Assembly (NCBI RefSeq): GCF_001422545.1
Contig: NZ_LMLE01000001.1
Span: forward strand, 249,373 to 313,372
DNA: 64,000 nucleotides
Reading direction: 5' to 3'
From: Pedobacter sp. Leaf41
GTDB taxonomy: Bacteria > Bacteroidota > Bacteroidia > Sphingobacteriales > Sphingobacteriaceae
The notes under the pieces are model-generated. The model did no database searches, was not told the origin of the DNA, and saw only the letters and a program-made list of their open reading frames with translations. This document shows, one piece after another, positions 8,235 through 16,740 of the stretch. The position numbers were made by a program, and so were the translations under genes. Position 1 is the stretch's first letter. Each line of letters starts with the position of its first letter.

Positions 8235-8897
8235 ATGAATTTTTTTAGTACCAAAAGCATCTTTTTTACTATTCTTGATTACCCAATGAGCTATCTCGAA
8301 TTTTTTGCAGTAGTTACAGGGGTTATTTCGGTTATTTTATCTGCAAGGGCAAACATCTGGAGTTGGCCGGCCGGTATTGTCAATGTGTTTTTATCTGCTT
8401 TTTTTTATTACCAGATACAGCTTTATCCTGATATGTTTTTAATGGGTTTCTTTTTCGTTACCAACATTCTTGGCTGGTGGCGATGGGCAAATCCGAAGCC
8501 GGAAGAAGAAGACAAAAAGAAACAGTTGAAGATAAGCTTTATGCCCAGAAAGCAGTTTCTGATCTTTTTGGCTGTTGGTATAGTTGGAACGGTAATAATT
8601 GGTGCATTGGCCAGACAGTTACATCACTGGTTTCCGTTGGTTTTTAACCTGCCAAGCGCCTATCCCTTCGTCGATTCATTTATTCTAGTGATGAGTGTAA
8701 TTACTACATTTTTAATGATTCAAAAGCGAATAGAATGTTGGATTATCTGGCTAATGATTGATGTGGTAGCGACCTATTTATACTTTTTGAAAGGCGCAAT
8801 GTTTTTTGGTGTCGAGTACATTCTTTTCACCATCATTGCAGCCTTTGCCTTATGGAATTGGATTAAAGAATATAAAAGCTACAGTAAAACCGAATGA
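8235..8897 (+). CDS. pnuC: nicotinamide riboside transporter PnuC
   Basis: 220 residues with about seven membrane segments. Recognisable PnuC features: LEFFAVVTGVISVILSAR near the start, WSWPAGIVN, FFFVTNILGWWRW (the Trp-rich substrate-site motif) and the closing YFLKGAMFFGVEYILF. PnuC is an inner-membrane facilitator for nicotinamide riboside. It overlaps the next gene by ATGA, and that gene encodes the kinase and adenylyltransferase that trap the imported riboside as NAD. I looked for a TPP riboswitch upstream, since some Bacteroidota PnuC relatives import thiamine, and saw none; together with nadR this supports the riboside substrate. Confidence 0.92.
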   Translation: MNFFSTKSIFFTILDYPMSYLEFFAVVTGVISVILSARANIWSWPAGIVNVFLSAFFYYQIQLYPDMFLMGFFFVTNILGWWRWANPKPEEEDKKKQLKISFMPRKQFLIFLAVGIVGTVIIGALARQLHHWFPLVFNLPSAYPFVDSFILVMSVITTFLMIQKRIECWIIWLMIDVVATYLYFLKGAMFFGVEYILFTIIAAFALWNWIKEYKSYSKTE

Positions 8898-9856
8898 TAA
8901 GAGGTTTGGTAATTGGAAAATTTATGCCTATTCACAATGGACATATTCGGTTAATACAATTTGCCGCATTGCATTGCGATGAACTTATTGTTTCCATGAG
9001 CTTTACTCAACAAGATCCCATTGATGCTGAAAAAAGATTTAGTTGGATCAAGGAAATTTTTAAATCAGAACCTAAAATCAAGCCTTGCATAATTGCTGAT
9101 GATTTTGATGATGAAGCATTAGCACTTATGCCTCGAACTAAAATTTGGGCAAATCGGATGAGGGAGGTTTATCCGAAAATTGATGTGCTTATTAGTTCAG
9201 AAGAATACGGAGAACCCTTTGCCTTTAATCTGGAAGCTGTGCATGTTTTATGCGATTTTAAACGAATGGAAATTCCAGTTTCGGCAACGATGATTCGAAC
9301 CAATCCTTTTAAATATTGGAAATTCATTCCTGATGTAGTTAAGCCGCATTTTGTAAAGCGAGTTTGCTTCTATGGACCTGAAAGTACCGGAAAATCAACA
9401 TTGGCAGAAAAAATGGCACTACATTATCAAACAGAATTTGTTCCTGAAGTGGCAAGAGAACTGATATCATCGAACGATATTTCTGTTGATGATATAATTA
9501 AGATTGGCTTTGCACAAACGGAAAGAGTAAATGAAAAAACAAAAATTGCTAACAAATTACTTTTTTGCGATACAGATTTAGTTACTACCAAAATTTATTC
9601 GCAGCATTATTTAGGTGTTGTGCCAGAGGTTTTAACGATGCTTGAAAATGAAATTGTTTACGATTTATATTTTTTGTTGGATATTGATGTGGAATGGGTA
9701 GCCGATGATTTAAGGGACTTCGGCGATAGAAGGCAAGAAATGTTCGATTTATTTAAGGCTGAATTAGAATGCCGAGGGATAAATTATAATCTAATTAGTG
9801 GAAATTATCAGCAACGGGAAGCAAAAGTTAAATCCATTATTGATCAATTTTTTTAA
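8894..9856 (+). CDS. nadR: NadR-type NMN adenylyltransferase / nicotinamide riboside kinase
   Basis: 320 residues, two enzymes in one chain. The first ~150 residues are a nucleotidyltransferase with GKFMPIHNGHIRLI (HxGH) and SATMIRTNPFKYW (the ISxTxIR-like motif). From about 155 comes a P-loop kinase: FYGPESTGKSTLAEKMA, then VPEVARELI and a D(T)D motif in LLFCDTDLVTTK. It should phosphorylate nicotinamide riboside to NMN and adenylate it to NAD in the cytoplasm. No DNA-binding domain precedes it, unlike enterobacterial NadR, so it is not expected to be a repressor. Co-translated with pnuC (4-base overlap). Confidence 0.92.
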   Translation: MIRGLVIGKFMPIHNGHIRLIQFAALHCDELIVSMSFTQQDPIDAEKRFSWIKEIFKSEPKIKPCIIADDFDDEALALMPRTKIWANRMREVYPKIDVLISSEEYGEPFAFNLEAVHVLCDFKRMEIPVSATMIRTNPFKYWKFIPDVVKPHFVKRVCFYGPESTGKSTLAEKMALHYQTEFVPEVARELISSNDISVDDIIKIGFAQTERVNEKTKIANKLLFCDTDLVTTKIYSQHYLGVVPEVLTMLENEIVYDLYFLLDIDVEWVADDLRDFGDRRQEMFDLFKAELECRGINYNLISGNYQQREAKVKSIIDQFF

Positions 9857-9989
9857 CATTAAAATATAATAGTACACTTATCGGAAGTTGGATTGCCGAC
9901 TCCATCCTTAAAAAAATTAAAACATAATCGGTGATGGTCGGTTAATATAATGGCGCTCGGAATAAATGTTTAACTTAAAATTTATTGCC

Positions 9990-10169
9990 ATGAAAAATGT
10001 AAATACACCCAAGAACAATCCAACAACCCAAGGAAGTTCAATTGCCGACAGAGCAAATCACGATGTAAAAGTTGACAAGAAAATGCAGGGAATAACGAAT
10101 GGTGGAGGTCAGCGTTCCGATCAAACATCGAATAAAGATAATCAACGTAAAGTTGATAATAAGAAATAG
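9990..10169 (+). CDS. small hydrophilic protein, unknown function
   Basis: 59 residues from the ATG at 9990; a frame extension to 9966 would need a UUG. The protein is rich in Asn, Lys, Asp, Gln and Gly and has no hydrophobic stretch, so it is probably disordered and cytoplasmic. No family recognised. It stands alone, about 130 bases after nadR, and is followed by a weak inverted repeat near 10182-10220. Similar short Asn/Lys-rich proteins are common in Sphingobacteriaceae, but I cannot give a role. Confidence 0.5.
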   Translation: MKNVNTPKNNPTTQGSSIADRANHDVKVDKKMQGITNGGGQRSDQTSNKDNQRKVDNKK

Positions 10170-10244
10170 TGTAAACTTAAAACGGAAGATCGTGAAGGTT
10201 ATGACCCAAAACTATCTTCCATTTTACCTCATTAATTTTCGATT

Positions 10245-10922
10245 TTAAGAAAATTCTTTAGCTAGTTTAATAATATCTTTTCCTTCCAAAATTCTTCTTT
10301 CGCTTTGATGATATAATGTATTAATCATCGCATCTCCGAGTTCGGTCATCGTACAAAAACCATTAGGGAAAAATTTTCTTCCAATAGGAAACATCCAGTT
10401 GATATACTTATAAAAATTGTGGGCAAATTTTTGCTCTTGAAGTGGTTTGATAAAACCCGGACGGAAGTGATAAACCTGCTTAAACGGTAAGTTGATTAAT
10501 TCGTTTTCTGTTTTGCCTTTTACCTTCTGCCAGTTTAGTTTTCCATTTATATTTGTTCCACTGCCAGAAACATAACAAAAAGTCATATTATCATTTAACT
10601 TAACCAAAGTATCTGCAACATGCATCGTAAGTGTATAAGTCATGCGATAATAAGTATCGTTATCAACCCCAACTGATGAAATACCAAGACAGAAGAAGCA
10701 AGCGTTGTAGCCTTTCAGTTCATCTTCGATAGCTTTGAAATTAAAAAAATCCTGATGAATAATTTCCTTAAGTTTAGCATGAACATAACCGCATGGTTTC
10801 CGGTTAATTACCAAAATTGAGTCTATTTCGAGGTTATTTAGGCACTGAATTAATACACCTTCGCCAACCATACCTGTGCTTCCGGTAATAATAACATTGT
10901 TAAGTGATCTCGTTTTTCCCAT
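10245..10922 (-). CDS. atypical SDR / NAD(P)-binding Rossmann protein
   Basis: 225 residues. The N-terminal NVIITGSTGMVGEGVLIQCL is the Gly-rich dinucleotide-binding motif of atypical short-chain dehydrogenases, and FCYVSGSGTN and YHFRPGFIKP follow at the positions normal for the epimerase / NmrA-like group. A classical YxxxK pair is not obvious. Members of this group act as oxidoreductases, epimerases or NADPH sensors; the substrate cannot be inferred. It is read away from the small gene at 9990 and lies 32 bases downstream of the carboxypeptidase-regulatory protein on the same strand. Confidence 0.8.
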   Translation of the reverse strand: MGKTRSLNNVIITGSTGMVGEGVLIQCLNNLEIDSILVINRKPCGYVHAKLKEIIHQDFFNFKAIEDELKGYNACFFCLGISSVGVDNDTYYRMTYTLTMHVADTLVKLNDNMTFCYVSGSGTNINGKLNWQKVKGKTENELINLPFKQVYHFRPGFIKPLQEQKFAHNFYKYINWMFPIGRKFFPNGFCTMTELGDAMINTLYHQSERRILEGKDIIKLAKEFS

Positions 10923-10954
10923 TTAAATTGATGTTTAATAATTAACTTTTAAAG

Positions 10955-11707
10955 TTAATCTTTGTTTGGGTTAATAAAATCTACGTAGCTACGCTTCACA
11001 TACATCAGTATTTCATAGTCATTCATTTTTCTAATTTCGGCAGCAGAAGGACGATATATTTCAATAAAATTATTTAATGAATCATCTTCCAGTTTAGTGA
11101 TAGCGCTTATTTTTTCTGGTGAGAAACGATTATTGATATAATTTGTTTCCTCATCTTTTAACTGCACTTTCTTTAATTTTGAAAGTGAATTTTTATTCTT
11201 GGTGAGTAAACCAATTGTTCTTAAAACATCCAGACTTAATATAGAGGAAGTGGAGTTGGAAACCAGGTTTGATCCTGGCGTTTTATAGCGCAAACCTTTT
11301 TTAACCAGTACATCTTTAATGGATGGGTTTTTATAAGCGAAAACCTTTGCGAAATCTTCCCGTATCTGCAACGAGTCTTTAAGGTAATCTCTTTTAGAAT
11401 AAATGGTAACATCATTTAAATTGATAGCAACCGAACGCAAAAGGACGATCACATCTTTAAAGTTATTAATTAGGCTTAATTCCTTTTCTTCATAGCCTAA
11501 CTTATTAATTTTTAAAATTCGAATAGAAGGATTTTTCAGAAATGAAAATTTTCCGGTACTCGAGGTTATGCTTACTTCGTTTCCGTATTTGACTACCGCA
11601 TTTTCGATCGGAATTCTGGAAATATCATCCAACACTTGTCCGCTAATTTGTTGGGAAAATAAGCGGTTGGAGATAATGATTAGCACAAAGAAGAAGAAAT
11701 ATTTCAT
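10955..11707 (-). CDS. secreted carboxypeptidase-regulatory-like domain protein
   Basis: 250 residues. Signal peptide at 1-18 (LFSQ cleavage region), then a CarboxypepD_reg-like beta-sandwich at ~20-95 (ISGQVLDDISRIPIENAVV ... VIVLLRSVAINLNDVTIYSK), which is the domain normally found in front of TonB-dependent receptors. The rest is hydrophilic and unassigned; there is no plug or barrel. A distant paralogue with the same layout is at 19203. Probably periplasmic. Function unknown. May be co-transcribed with the SDR gene. Confidence 0.75.
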   Translation of the reverse strand: MKYFFFFVLIIISNRLFSQQISGQVLDDISRIPIENAVVKYGNEVSITSSTGKFSFLKNPSIRILKINKLGYEEKELSLINNFKDVIVLLRSVAINLNDVTIYSKRDYLKDSLQIREDFAKVFAYKNPSIKDVLVKKGLRYKTPGSNLVSNSTSSILSLDVLRTIGLLTKNKNSLSKLKKVQLKDEETNYINNRFSPEKISAITKLEDDSLNNFIEIYRPSAAEIRKMNDYEILMYVKRSYVDFINPNKD

Positions 11708-11774
11708 TGTTAGCGAATCTAAAGGATAATTAACTGTCTATTAAAATTTTAACATAGATTAACCTTGTTTGGAA

Positions 11775-11813
11775 ATACAAAAGGGTTTCGATACTATCAA
11801 AACCCTTTTGTAT
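11775..11813 (-). terminator. terminator after the DPP-IV peptidase gene
   Basis: A perfect 14-bp stem ATACAAAAGGGTTT / AAACCCTTTTGTAT around an 11-base loop, four bases after the stop codon. Confidence 0.75.
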
Positions 11814-11816
11814 GTG

Positions 11817-13961
11817 TTACTTAATCACTGTGCCAACCATTTTATAGTCTCTAGGCGGCTCAGCTCCTAATAAATGCTGTACAAAATAATCCCATCTTCT
11901 TCTCATCATGTAAGCAGAATACGGGCCATAACCATGTGCACTATTCGGAAAAATTACTAAATCAAAACTTTTATTAGCCTTTTGTAAAGCTTCAACAACT
12001 AATAAAGTATTGTAAGGTGGTACGTTATCATCCATCATCCCATGAACCAACATGAGCTTTCCTTTTAAATTTTTGGCATAAGTTTGATTGGCTTGCGCTG
12101 CATAATCTACGTTTTCTGCCAATCCATTGTAGCGTTCGCCCCAGTCATCCTCATAATTTCTATTGTCGTGGTTTCCTGATTCTGATATTCCAACCTTAAA
12201 GAAATCTGGGTAGCGGAACATCGCTGCAGCTGTTGCAAACCCGCCGCCAGAATGGCCCCAGATACCAACTTTGGCAGTATCGATTGGGTATTTGGTAGCC
12301 AGTTGTTTGATCGCGGTGATTTGATCTGGCAATGTGTTTTCGGCCATATTGCCATAATTCATATCGTGGTAGCTTTTAGATCGGCCTGGGTTACTTGTTC
12401 CTTCAAGTACCACAACAATAAAACCTAATTCTGCTAAAGCTTGGTTATCGCCACGCGATGCTGAAAAGAACCAGCTGCCCACACTTCCACCTTGTGGCCC
12501 GGGATAAATGTAATCGATTACCGGATATTTTTTAGTGGCATCCATTTTTGATGGCGTAAATACCAAACCGTAAATGTCAGTCTTGCCATCATTAGCTTTT
12601 ACAGTAACTGGTGTAGGCGCTTTCCAGCCTGTTGCAGTTAATCTAGAAACGTCCGTTTTAGCCAGTTCGCTAACTACCTTGCCATTTATATCCTTTAAAA
12701 CAACATTCGCTGGAACATTAGGCTGAGAATAATTATCGATGAAAAATTTTCCGGAAGGAGAGAAAGTAACCATGTGATTACCTGGTTCTGGTGTTAAATC
12801 TTTTAAATTTTTACCGTCGAAACCAATTGTAAAAAAGTGACCAAAATAAGGATTCAATTTATCTTGACCATTGGCGATGAAAAAAAGCGTACGTGTTTTT
12901 TCATCAACTTTAAGCAGCCTTGTAACTACCCAATTTCCTTTTGTTATTTGATTTTTTACTTTGCCGGTAGTGGAGTCATATAGGTACAAATGGCCCCAAT
13001 TATCTCGTTCAGAATACCAGATAATTTCTTTGGTTGCTGGTAAATATCTCCAATTAATGGTGCCTTGGCCAGATTCGAATTGCGTCTTTACGGTTTCTTC
13101 AAATACTTCCCGAACAGCACCTGTGCTTGCATTTGCAATGCGAAATTTCTCATTTTTGTGATCTCTCGAGGTAGATACAAAAGCAACTTCCGATCCATCA
13201 GCTTTCCAATCAATATCATCAAAAGTTCCACTGCTCGAAATGTCATCACTCAAAGTACCACGGTGCGGATCAGGAGGAATGTTTAAAGAAATTACCTTTT
13301 GGTTTTCAATATCGATAACTACACGTCTGATGGTAGGGATTTCTTTATCTCCCGGTAATGGATATTTCCAGGCTTCCAGTTTTGGAGCACCAACATTGGT
13401 GGTTACCAAATACATCTCTTTCGAATTTCTTTGGTCTTGCTGGAAAGTCATAATTTTCTTCGAATCTGGCGACCAGCGTAGGATGGGCGCATCGCTATGT
13501 TTCCACCCAGCATTGTCAGTTGCGTAACCATAGTCCTTCACGCCATCAGTAGTTAACTGAGTGAGTTTGTCTGATGCCACATCTTTCAAATATAAATTAT
13601 AATCTTTAATTAGAATGGATTTTTTCCCATCAGGAGAAAGTACTTCGTCGCCGCCGCCCCTTCTTCTTGCAGTAGGAGGTGGTGAAGCTAAACCTTTTCC
13701 ATATTCTGTAGTTAAGGTTTTCGTTTTCTTTTCAGGATTTACCAAAAAGGTTTGCGTACCATTGGCATTTTTAATAGTAAACCAAAAGTTATCACCTTCA
13801 AGCCAATTGGGTGTAACACCTACATTATCAATGTATTTAGAAGTGTTGTAAGCCATAAAGCTTTCCGCATGTTCATAATCTTTTTCGGTTAAAACTTTGT
13901 GTTGCGCATTTGCCGAAGTCATTATGGACAGGGCAATTGCGGTTAGCCAATATTTATTCAT
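11817..13961 (-). CDS. S9 family peptidase, dipeptidyl peptidase IV type
   Basis: 714 residues. Signal peptide at 1-19 (ASANAQ), so periplasmic or outer-membrane associated. Residues ~90-440 form the DPPIV N-terminal beta-propeller, with several WSPD/WKADG type blades. The C-terminal alpha/beta hydrolase has the nucleophile elbow GHSGGG near 568, the acid in MMDDNVPP near 644 and the His in NSAHGYG near 677. DPP-IV enzymes remove X-Pro dipeptides from peptide N-termini; the strong Pro-Gly loop YPGPQGG near the oxyanion region is as in this group. Single gene with its own terminator. Confidence 0.92.
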   Translation of the reverse strand: MNKYWLTAIALSIMTSANAQHKVLTEKDYEHAESFMAYNTSKYIDNVGVTPNWLEGDNFWFTIKNANGTQTFLVNPEKKTKTLTTEYGKGLASPPPTARRRGGGDEVLSPDGKKSILIKDYNLYLKDVASDKLTQLTTDGVKDYGYATDNAGWKHSDAPILRWSPDSKKIMTFQQDQRNSKEMYLVTTNVGAPKLEAWKYPLPGDKEIPTIRRVVIDIENQKVISLNIPPDPHRGTLSDDISSSGTFDDIDWKADGSEVAFVSTSRDHKNEKFRIANASTGAVREVFEETVKTQFESGQGTINWRYLPATKEIIWYSERDNWGHLYLYDSTTGKVKNQITKGNWVVTRLLKVDEKTRTLFFIANGQDKLNPYFGHFFTIGFDGKNLKDLTPEPGNHMVTFSPSGKFFIDNYSQPNVPANVVLKDINGKVVSELAKTDVSRLTATGWKAPTPVTVKANDGKTDIYGLVFTPSKMDATKKYPVIDYIYPGPQGGSVGSWFFSASRGDNQALAELGFIVVVLEGTSNPGRSKSYHDMNYGNMAENTLPDQITAIKQLATKYPIDTAKVGIWGHSGGGFATAAAMFRYPDFFKVGISESGNHDNRNYEDDWGERYNGLAENVDYAAQANQTYAKNLKGKLMLVHGMMDDNVPPYNTLLVVEALQKANKSFDLVIFPNSAHGYGPYSAYMMRRRWDYFVQHLLGAEPPRDYKMVGTVIK

Positions 13962-14089
13962 AATAGTCAGTTGGTTAATCTTTGGGATAAAATTAAGAGT
14001 GTTTCGTGAGATCAGATTAAATTAGCAAGAATAATACAAATTAACGTTTCTAAAATATGCTTAAGTTAGGTTACGCTAACAGCTTAAAT

Positions 14090-14121
14090 AAAAAATGCCA
14101 TCTTAAAAAAGATAGCATTTT
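14090..14121 (-). terminator. terminator downstream of tRNA-Ser
   Basis: On the minus strand AAAATGCTATCTT pairs with AAGATGGCATTTT (one G-T mismatch pair) and is followed by a T run; it begins directly at the 3' end of the tRNA. Confidence 0.7.
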
Positions 14122-14122
14122 G

Positions 14123-14207
14123 CGGAGAGAGCGGGATTCGAACCCGCGGTACCGTTAAGTACACACGCTTTCCAAGCGTGCTCGATCGACCACTCTGACA
14201 CCTCTCC
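14123..14207 (-). tRNA. tRNA-Ser (anticodon GGA)
   Basis: 85 bases on the minus strand. Acceptor stem GGAGAGG / TCTCTCC (G-U at the last pair), D arm with AGTGG, anticodon stem CACGC / GCGTG with loop TTGGAAA giving anticodon GGA, a long variable arm typical of class II tRNAs (GTACTTAACGGTACC), T arm GCGGG-TTCGAAT-CCCGC and discriminator G. The 3' CCA is not encoded. The GIY-YIG stop codon lies only 3 bases from its 5' end, and a 5'-half copy lies ~290 bases upstream. Confidence 0.95.
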
Positions 14208-14210
14208 GGA

Positions 14211-14453
14211 TTATATAATTTTTTCTTGTTTCAAATAAATGTAACCATTTACCGATTTATAATATTGTTCTCTTCTAAAAGCTTCACCCCTTGTACTAAA
14301 CATTTCATAAAAATGAATAATAAGAGGTCGTCTGCCTTTTGTAGATTTCACATCTCCTTTATTATGTTTAATCAGTCTTGCTTCCAAATTCTCGGTACTG
14401 CCATAATAATATCTTCCATCTTTTAAGCTTTTTAGAATGTAACTATAAAACAT
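14211..14453 (-). CDS. GIY-YIG nuclease domain protein (URI/UPF0213-like)
   Basis: 80 residues from the ATG at 14453; a UUG at 14477 would add eight residues that do not fit the family. Seen: MFYSYILKSLKDGRYYYGST carries the two-Tyr GIY/YIG-type pair, then NLEARLIKHNKG with the catalytic-type Arg, and RREQYYKS with Glu near the end. Small single-domain GIY-YIG proteins of this type are predicted DNA nucleases. The stop codon is 3 bases before the intact tRNA-Ser and the start is ~40 bases after a broken 5' half of the same tRNA, so the ORF looks like cargo of a tRNA-targeting element. Activity is inferred. Confidence 0.85.
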   Translation of the reverse strand: MFYSYILKSLKDGRYYYGSTENLEARLIKHNKGDVKSTKGRRPLIIHFYEMFSTRGEAFRREQYYKSVNGYIYLKQEKII

Positions 14454-14493
14454 ACTATATTTAAAATATGTATCCAAACTTTTTAAATACTAT

Positions 14494-14559
14494 CACACGC
14501 TTTCCAAGCGTGCTTGATCGACCACTCCCCGTAGGGGTCCTTTGGACTGACACCTCTCC
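14494..14559 (-). pseudogene. 5'-half copy of tRNA-Ser(GGA), interrupted
   Basis: On the minus strand this reproduces the tRNA-Ser from the acceptor 5' strand through the anticodon stem-loop, with one base changed in the D arm (CAAGC for CGAGC). It stops right after the anticodon stem and continues into unrelated AT-rich DNA. A 20-base palindromic insert at 14527-14546 splits the D arm. It has no variable arm, T arm or acceptor 3' strand, so it cannot make a tRNA. Confidence 0.9.
14527..14546. repeat. 20-base palindromic insertion in the tRNA-Ser fragment
   Basis: CCCCGTAGGGG followed by a second small palindrome (GTCC TTT GGAC) sits exactly between two blocks that are contiguous in the intact tRNA. 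The CCCGTAGGG core equals that of the palindromes at 54054-54070 and 54335-54351 beside the RAYT-like transposase. Confidence 0.8.
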
Positions 14560-14593
14560 GGAATGGTTTGCAAAAGTAATTTTTTTATTCAAA

Positions 14594-14627
14594 AAAAATG
14601 CTTCCAATTTTCAAAGGAAGCATTTTT
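14594..14627 (-). terminator. terminator after pyk
   Basis: AAAAATGCTTCC / GGAAGCATTTTT, a 12-bp perfect stem with T runs on both strands, 18 bases after the pyk stop codon. Confidence 0.8.
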
Positions 14628-14645
14628 ATTTGATGAGTTGTTAAA

Positions 14646-16076
14646 TTAATCAACAACTGTAATTTTTAGCATATTAGTTTTTCCTTTCGCTTCTATTGGA
14701 ATTGCCGCAGTATTAATTAAAATATCGCCTTGCTTAACCAATTTTTTGCTTTTTAAGAATTCGTTCACCTCAATAATGGTATTGTCTGTACTTTCCCATT
14801 TATCATAGTAAAAACCTCTAACGCCCCATAATAAGCTAACTGCATTTAAAAGTGCTCTGTTGCTCGTGAAGATGAAAGTTAAAGCTTCCGGTCTGTGGCT
14901 TGAGATTTCAAAAGCAGTATAGCCACTTAAAGTCATTGATACAATACCAACAGCATTGGTTTGCTTAGCTAAGAAACAAGCAGAATCGCAAATCGCATCG
15001 CTCAAGAAAGAGGCAGATTTTGGTTTTAAAAACTTATCAGGATTAAATGGATAATTGTTTTGCTCAATGTTTTGAATAATTTTCTGCATCGTTTCAATAA
15101 CGATCAAAGGAAATTCTCCAACTGAAGTTTCACCACTTAACATTACCGCATCTGCACCATCCAATACTGAATTGGCTACGTCATTCACCTCTGCACGAGT
15201 TGGGCGAGGCGTAGTGATCATGCTTTCTAGCATTTGAGTGGCTACGATTACAGGTTTTGAGGCTGCTCTACATTTAGCAACAATCATTTTTTGTAATAAA
15301 GGAACTTCTTCCATTGGGCATTCAACACCCAAATCGCCCCGGGCAACCATAATACCATCTGTAACCGCTATAATCTCATCGATATTGGCAATAGCTTCTG
15401 GTTTTTCAATTTTTGCAATTACACGGGCAGTTTTACCACGTTCTGCAATAATCTTTTTCAGTTCAATAATATCTTCAGCTTTACGAACGAAAGATAAACC
15501 AATCCATTCTACATCATTTTCTAAAACGAATTCTAGGTTTTCTCTATCTTCTGGAGTTAAAGATGGGATAGAAACCTTTGTGTTTGGAAGATTTACTCCT
15601 TTTCTTGAAGTTAATATTCCGCCGTGAACAATCTCACAAACCACCTCATCTTTAAGATTCGTAGAAATCACTTTCATTTGCAGTTTTCCATCATCCAAAA
15701 GGATGATTTCACCTGCCTGAACATCTTGAGGGAAGTTCTGATATGTTATATAAATACGTTCTTCGTTACCAATGCATTCTTGTGTAGTAATAACGGTGGT
15801 TTTACCATTAATTAAGTTAATCCCGCCTTCTTTTACTAAACCGATACGAATTTTTGGGCCTTGTAAATCTGCAAGGATACCTACATTATAATCGTATTTC
15901 TTATTTAAATCGCGGATGGTATCTAAAACGGCCTGATGATCTGCTTGAGAACCATGCGAGAAATTTAGACGACAAACATCCAAACCTGCGTTAAACATAC
16001 TATATAATACTTCTGGTTTTGCTGATGCTGGCCCAAGCGTAGCAACAATTTTAGTTCTTGAATGAAAAGGTTTCAT
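14646..16076 (-). CDS. pyk: pyruvate kinase
   Basis: 476 residues, full length. N-terminal TKIVATLGPASAKPEVL and CRLNFSHGS, the beta-barrel B-domain insert around 75-170, the active-site signature IAKIEKPEAIANIDEI near 220 and MVARGDLGVECP, then ATQMLESMITTPRPTRAEVNDVANSVLDG; a C-terminal allosteric domain follows. It converts phosphoenolpyruvate and ADP to pyruvate and ATP in the cytoplasm. The next gene upstream on the same strand is the IPExxxVDY protein, whose stop is 151 bases away; a separate -7 element for pyk is seen at 16190. This pyk/IPExxxVDY/acpP/fabF/rnc order is conserved in Bacteroidota from memory. Confidence 0.95.
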   Translation of the reverse strand: MKPFHSRTKIVATLGPASAKPEVLYSMFNAGLDVCRLNFSHGSQADHQAVLDTIRDLNKKYDYNVGILADLQGPKIRIGLVKEGGINLINGKTTVITTQECIGNEERIYITYQNFPQDVQAGEIILLDDGKLQMKVISTNLKDEVVCEIVHGGILTSRKGVNLPNTKVSIPSLTPEDRENLEFVLENDVEWIGLSFVRKAEDIIELKKIIAERGKTARVIAKIEKPEAIANIDEIIAVTDGIMVARGDLGVECPMEEVPLLQKMIVAKCRAASKPVIVATQMLESMITTPRPTRAEVNDVANSVLDGADAVMLSGETSVGEFPLIVIETMQKIIQNIEQNNYPFNPDKFLKPKSASFLSDAICDSACFLAKQTNAVGIVSMTLSGYTAFEISSHRPEALTFIFTSNRALLNAVSLLWGVRGFYYDKWESTDNTIIEVNEFLKSKKLVKQGDILINTAAIPIEAKGKTNMLKITVVD

Positions 16077-16189
16077 TTAATTATTTGATTTTAGCAATGC
16101 AGTTTCAGAAAACGCTAATTAATTATCTAAAATAATTAAACTGCATTAAATTTTATATATTTTGTTTTTTGTTCGTTGTTTATAACCGT

Positions 16190-16197
16190 CAAATATA
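16190..16197 (-). promoter_or_regulatory. candidate -7 promoter element of pyk
   Basis: TATATTTG on the minus strand matches TAnnTTTG; it would give a leader of about 110 bases. The nearest TTG is 15 rather than 19 bases upstream, so the match is partial. Confidence 0.4.
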
Positions 16198-16226
16198 GTG
16201 TATTTAATACACCAAGTATATAATTT

Positions 16227-16646
16227 TTATATTACCAAATTCTCTTTACTCTTTAATTTGGTTGGATCTATTTTTGCAGCAACTTGAATATCAGGCAGTT
16301 TGTTTAATCCGTTAATTAAATAATTAAGATCTTCCTTGTCGATAAATTCCTTAATTATTATAAAAAAATCTACATTTCCCATTTCCGGAACCAGCAAACC
16401 ATCGCTACTTCTGTTACTAATAAGGTAATATTCAATCTCGCCTTGCTCTACAAAAAAATAATATTTAGAGAAAGACCACGCCGGTTCATCAATGTTAAAA
16501 AATATTTCATGGTCTTCGATTTTCTCAAATTCGGTGTTCAACCTCGTATTAATTTTGTGGCATAGCACATAGTCTTTTAGGGGTGCTGTGATCGCAATTA
16601 GTATAAAATCAAGGTCTAACGTTAATTTCAGGTAAGTTCTATTCAA
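16227..16646 (-). CDS. IPExxxVDY family protein
   Basis: 139 residues. The family motif appears as VPEMGNVDF near residue 80. The start is a UUG at 16646: an in-frame TAA lies 18 bases further upstream, there is no ATG before the motif itself, and LKLTLDLDFILIAIT directly after the start is the normal family N-terminus. The small cytoplasmic protein has no established function but is almost always found between pyk and acpP in Bacteroidota. It is divergent from acpP. Confidence 0.82.
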   Translation of the reverse strand: MNRTYLKLTLDLDFILIAITAPLKDYVLCHKINTRLNTEFEKIEDHEIFFNIDEPAWSFSKYYFFVEQGEIEYYLISNRSSDGLLVPEMGNVDFFIIIKEFIDKEDLNYLINGLNKLPDIQVAAKIDPTKLKSKENLVI

Positions 16647-16740
16647 GTCGAAATAAATTATTTACAGAACGAAATTAAAAAACTAATTCTATATTCGCTT
16701 GTTATTTGAGAGCCAAATTTAGGTGTCGAAATAAAAACAT

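Noticed and set aside
14123-14562. Prophage or integrative element at tRNA-Ser
   Set aside because: No integrase, and the duplicated part is the 5' half rather than the 3' end that tyrosine integrases usually duplicate.
15238-15627. 129-codon open frame opposite pyk
   Set aside because: Antisense to a well conserved enzyme gene; composition is that of a shadow frame.
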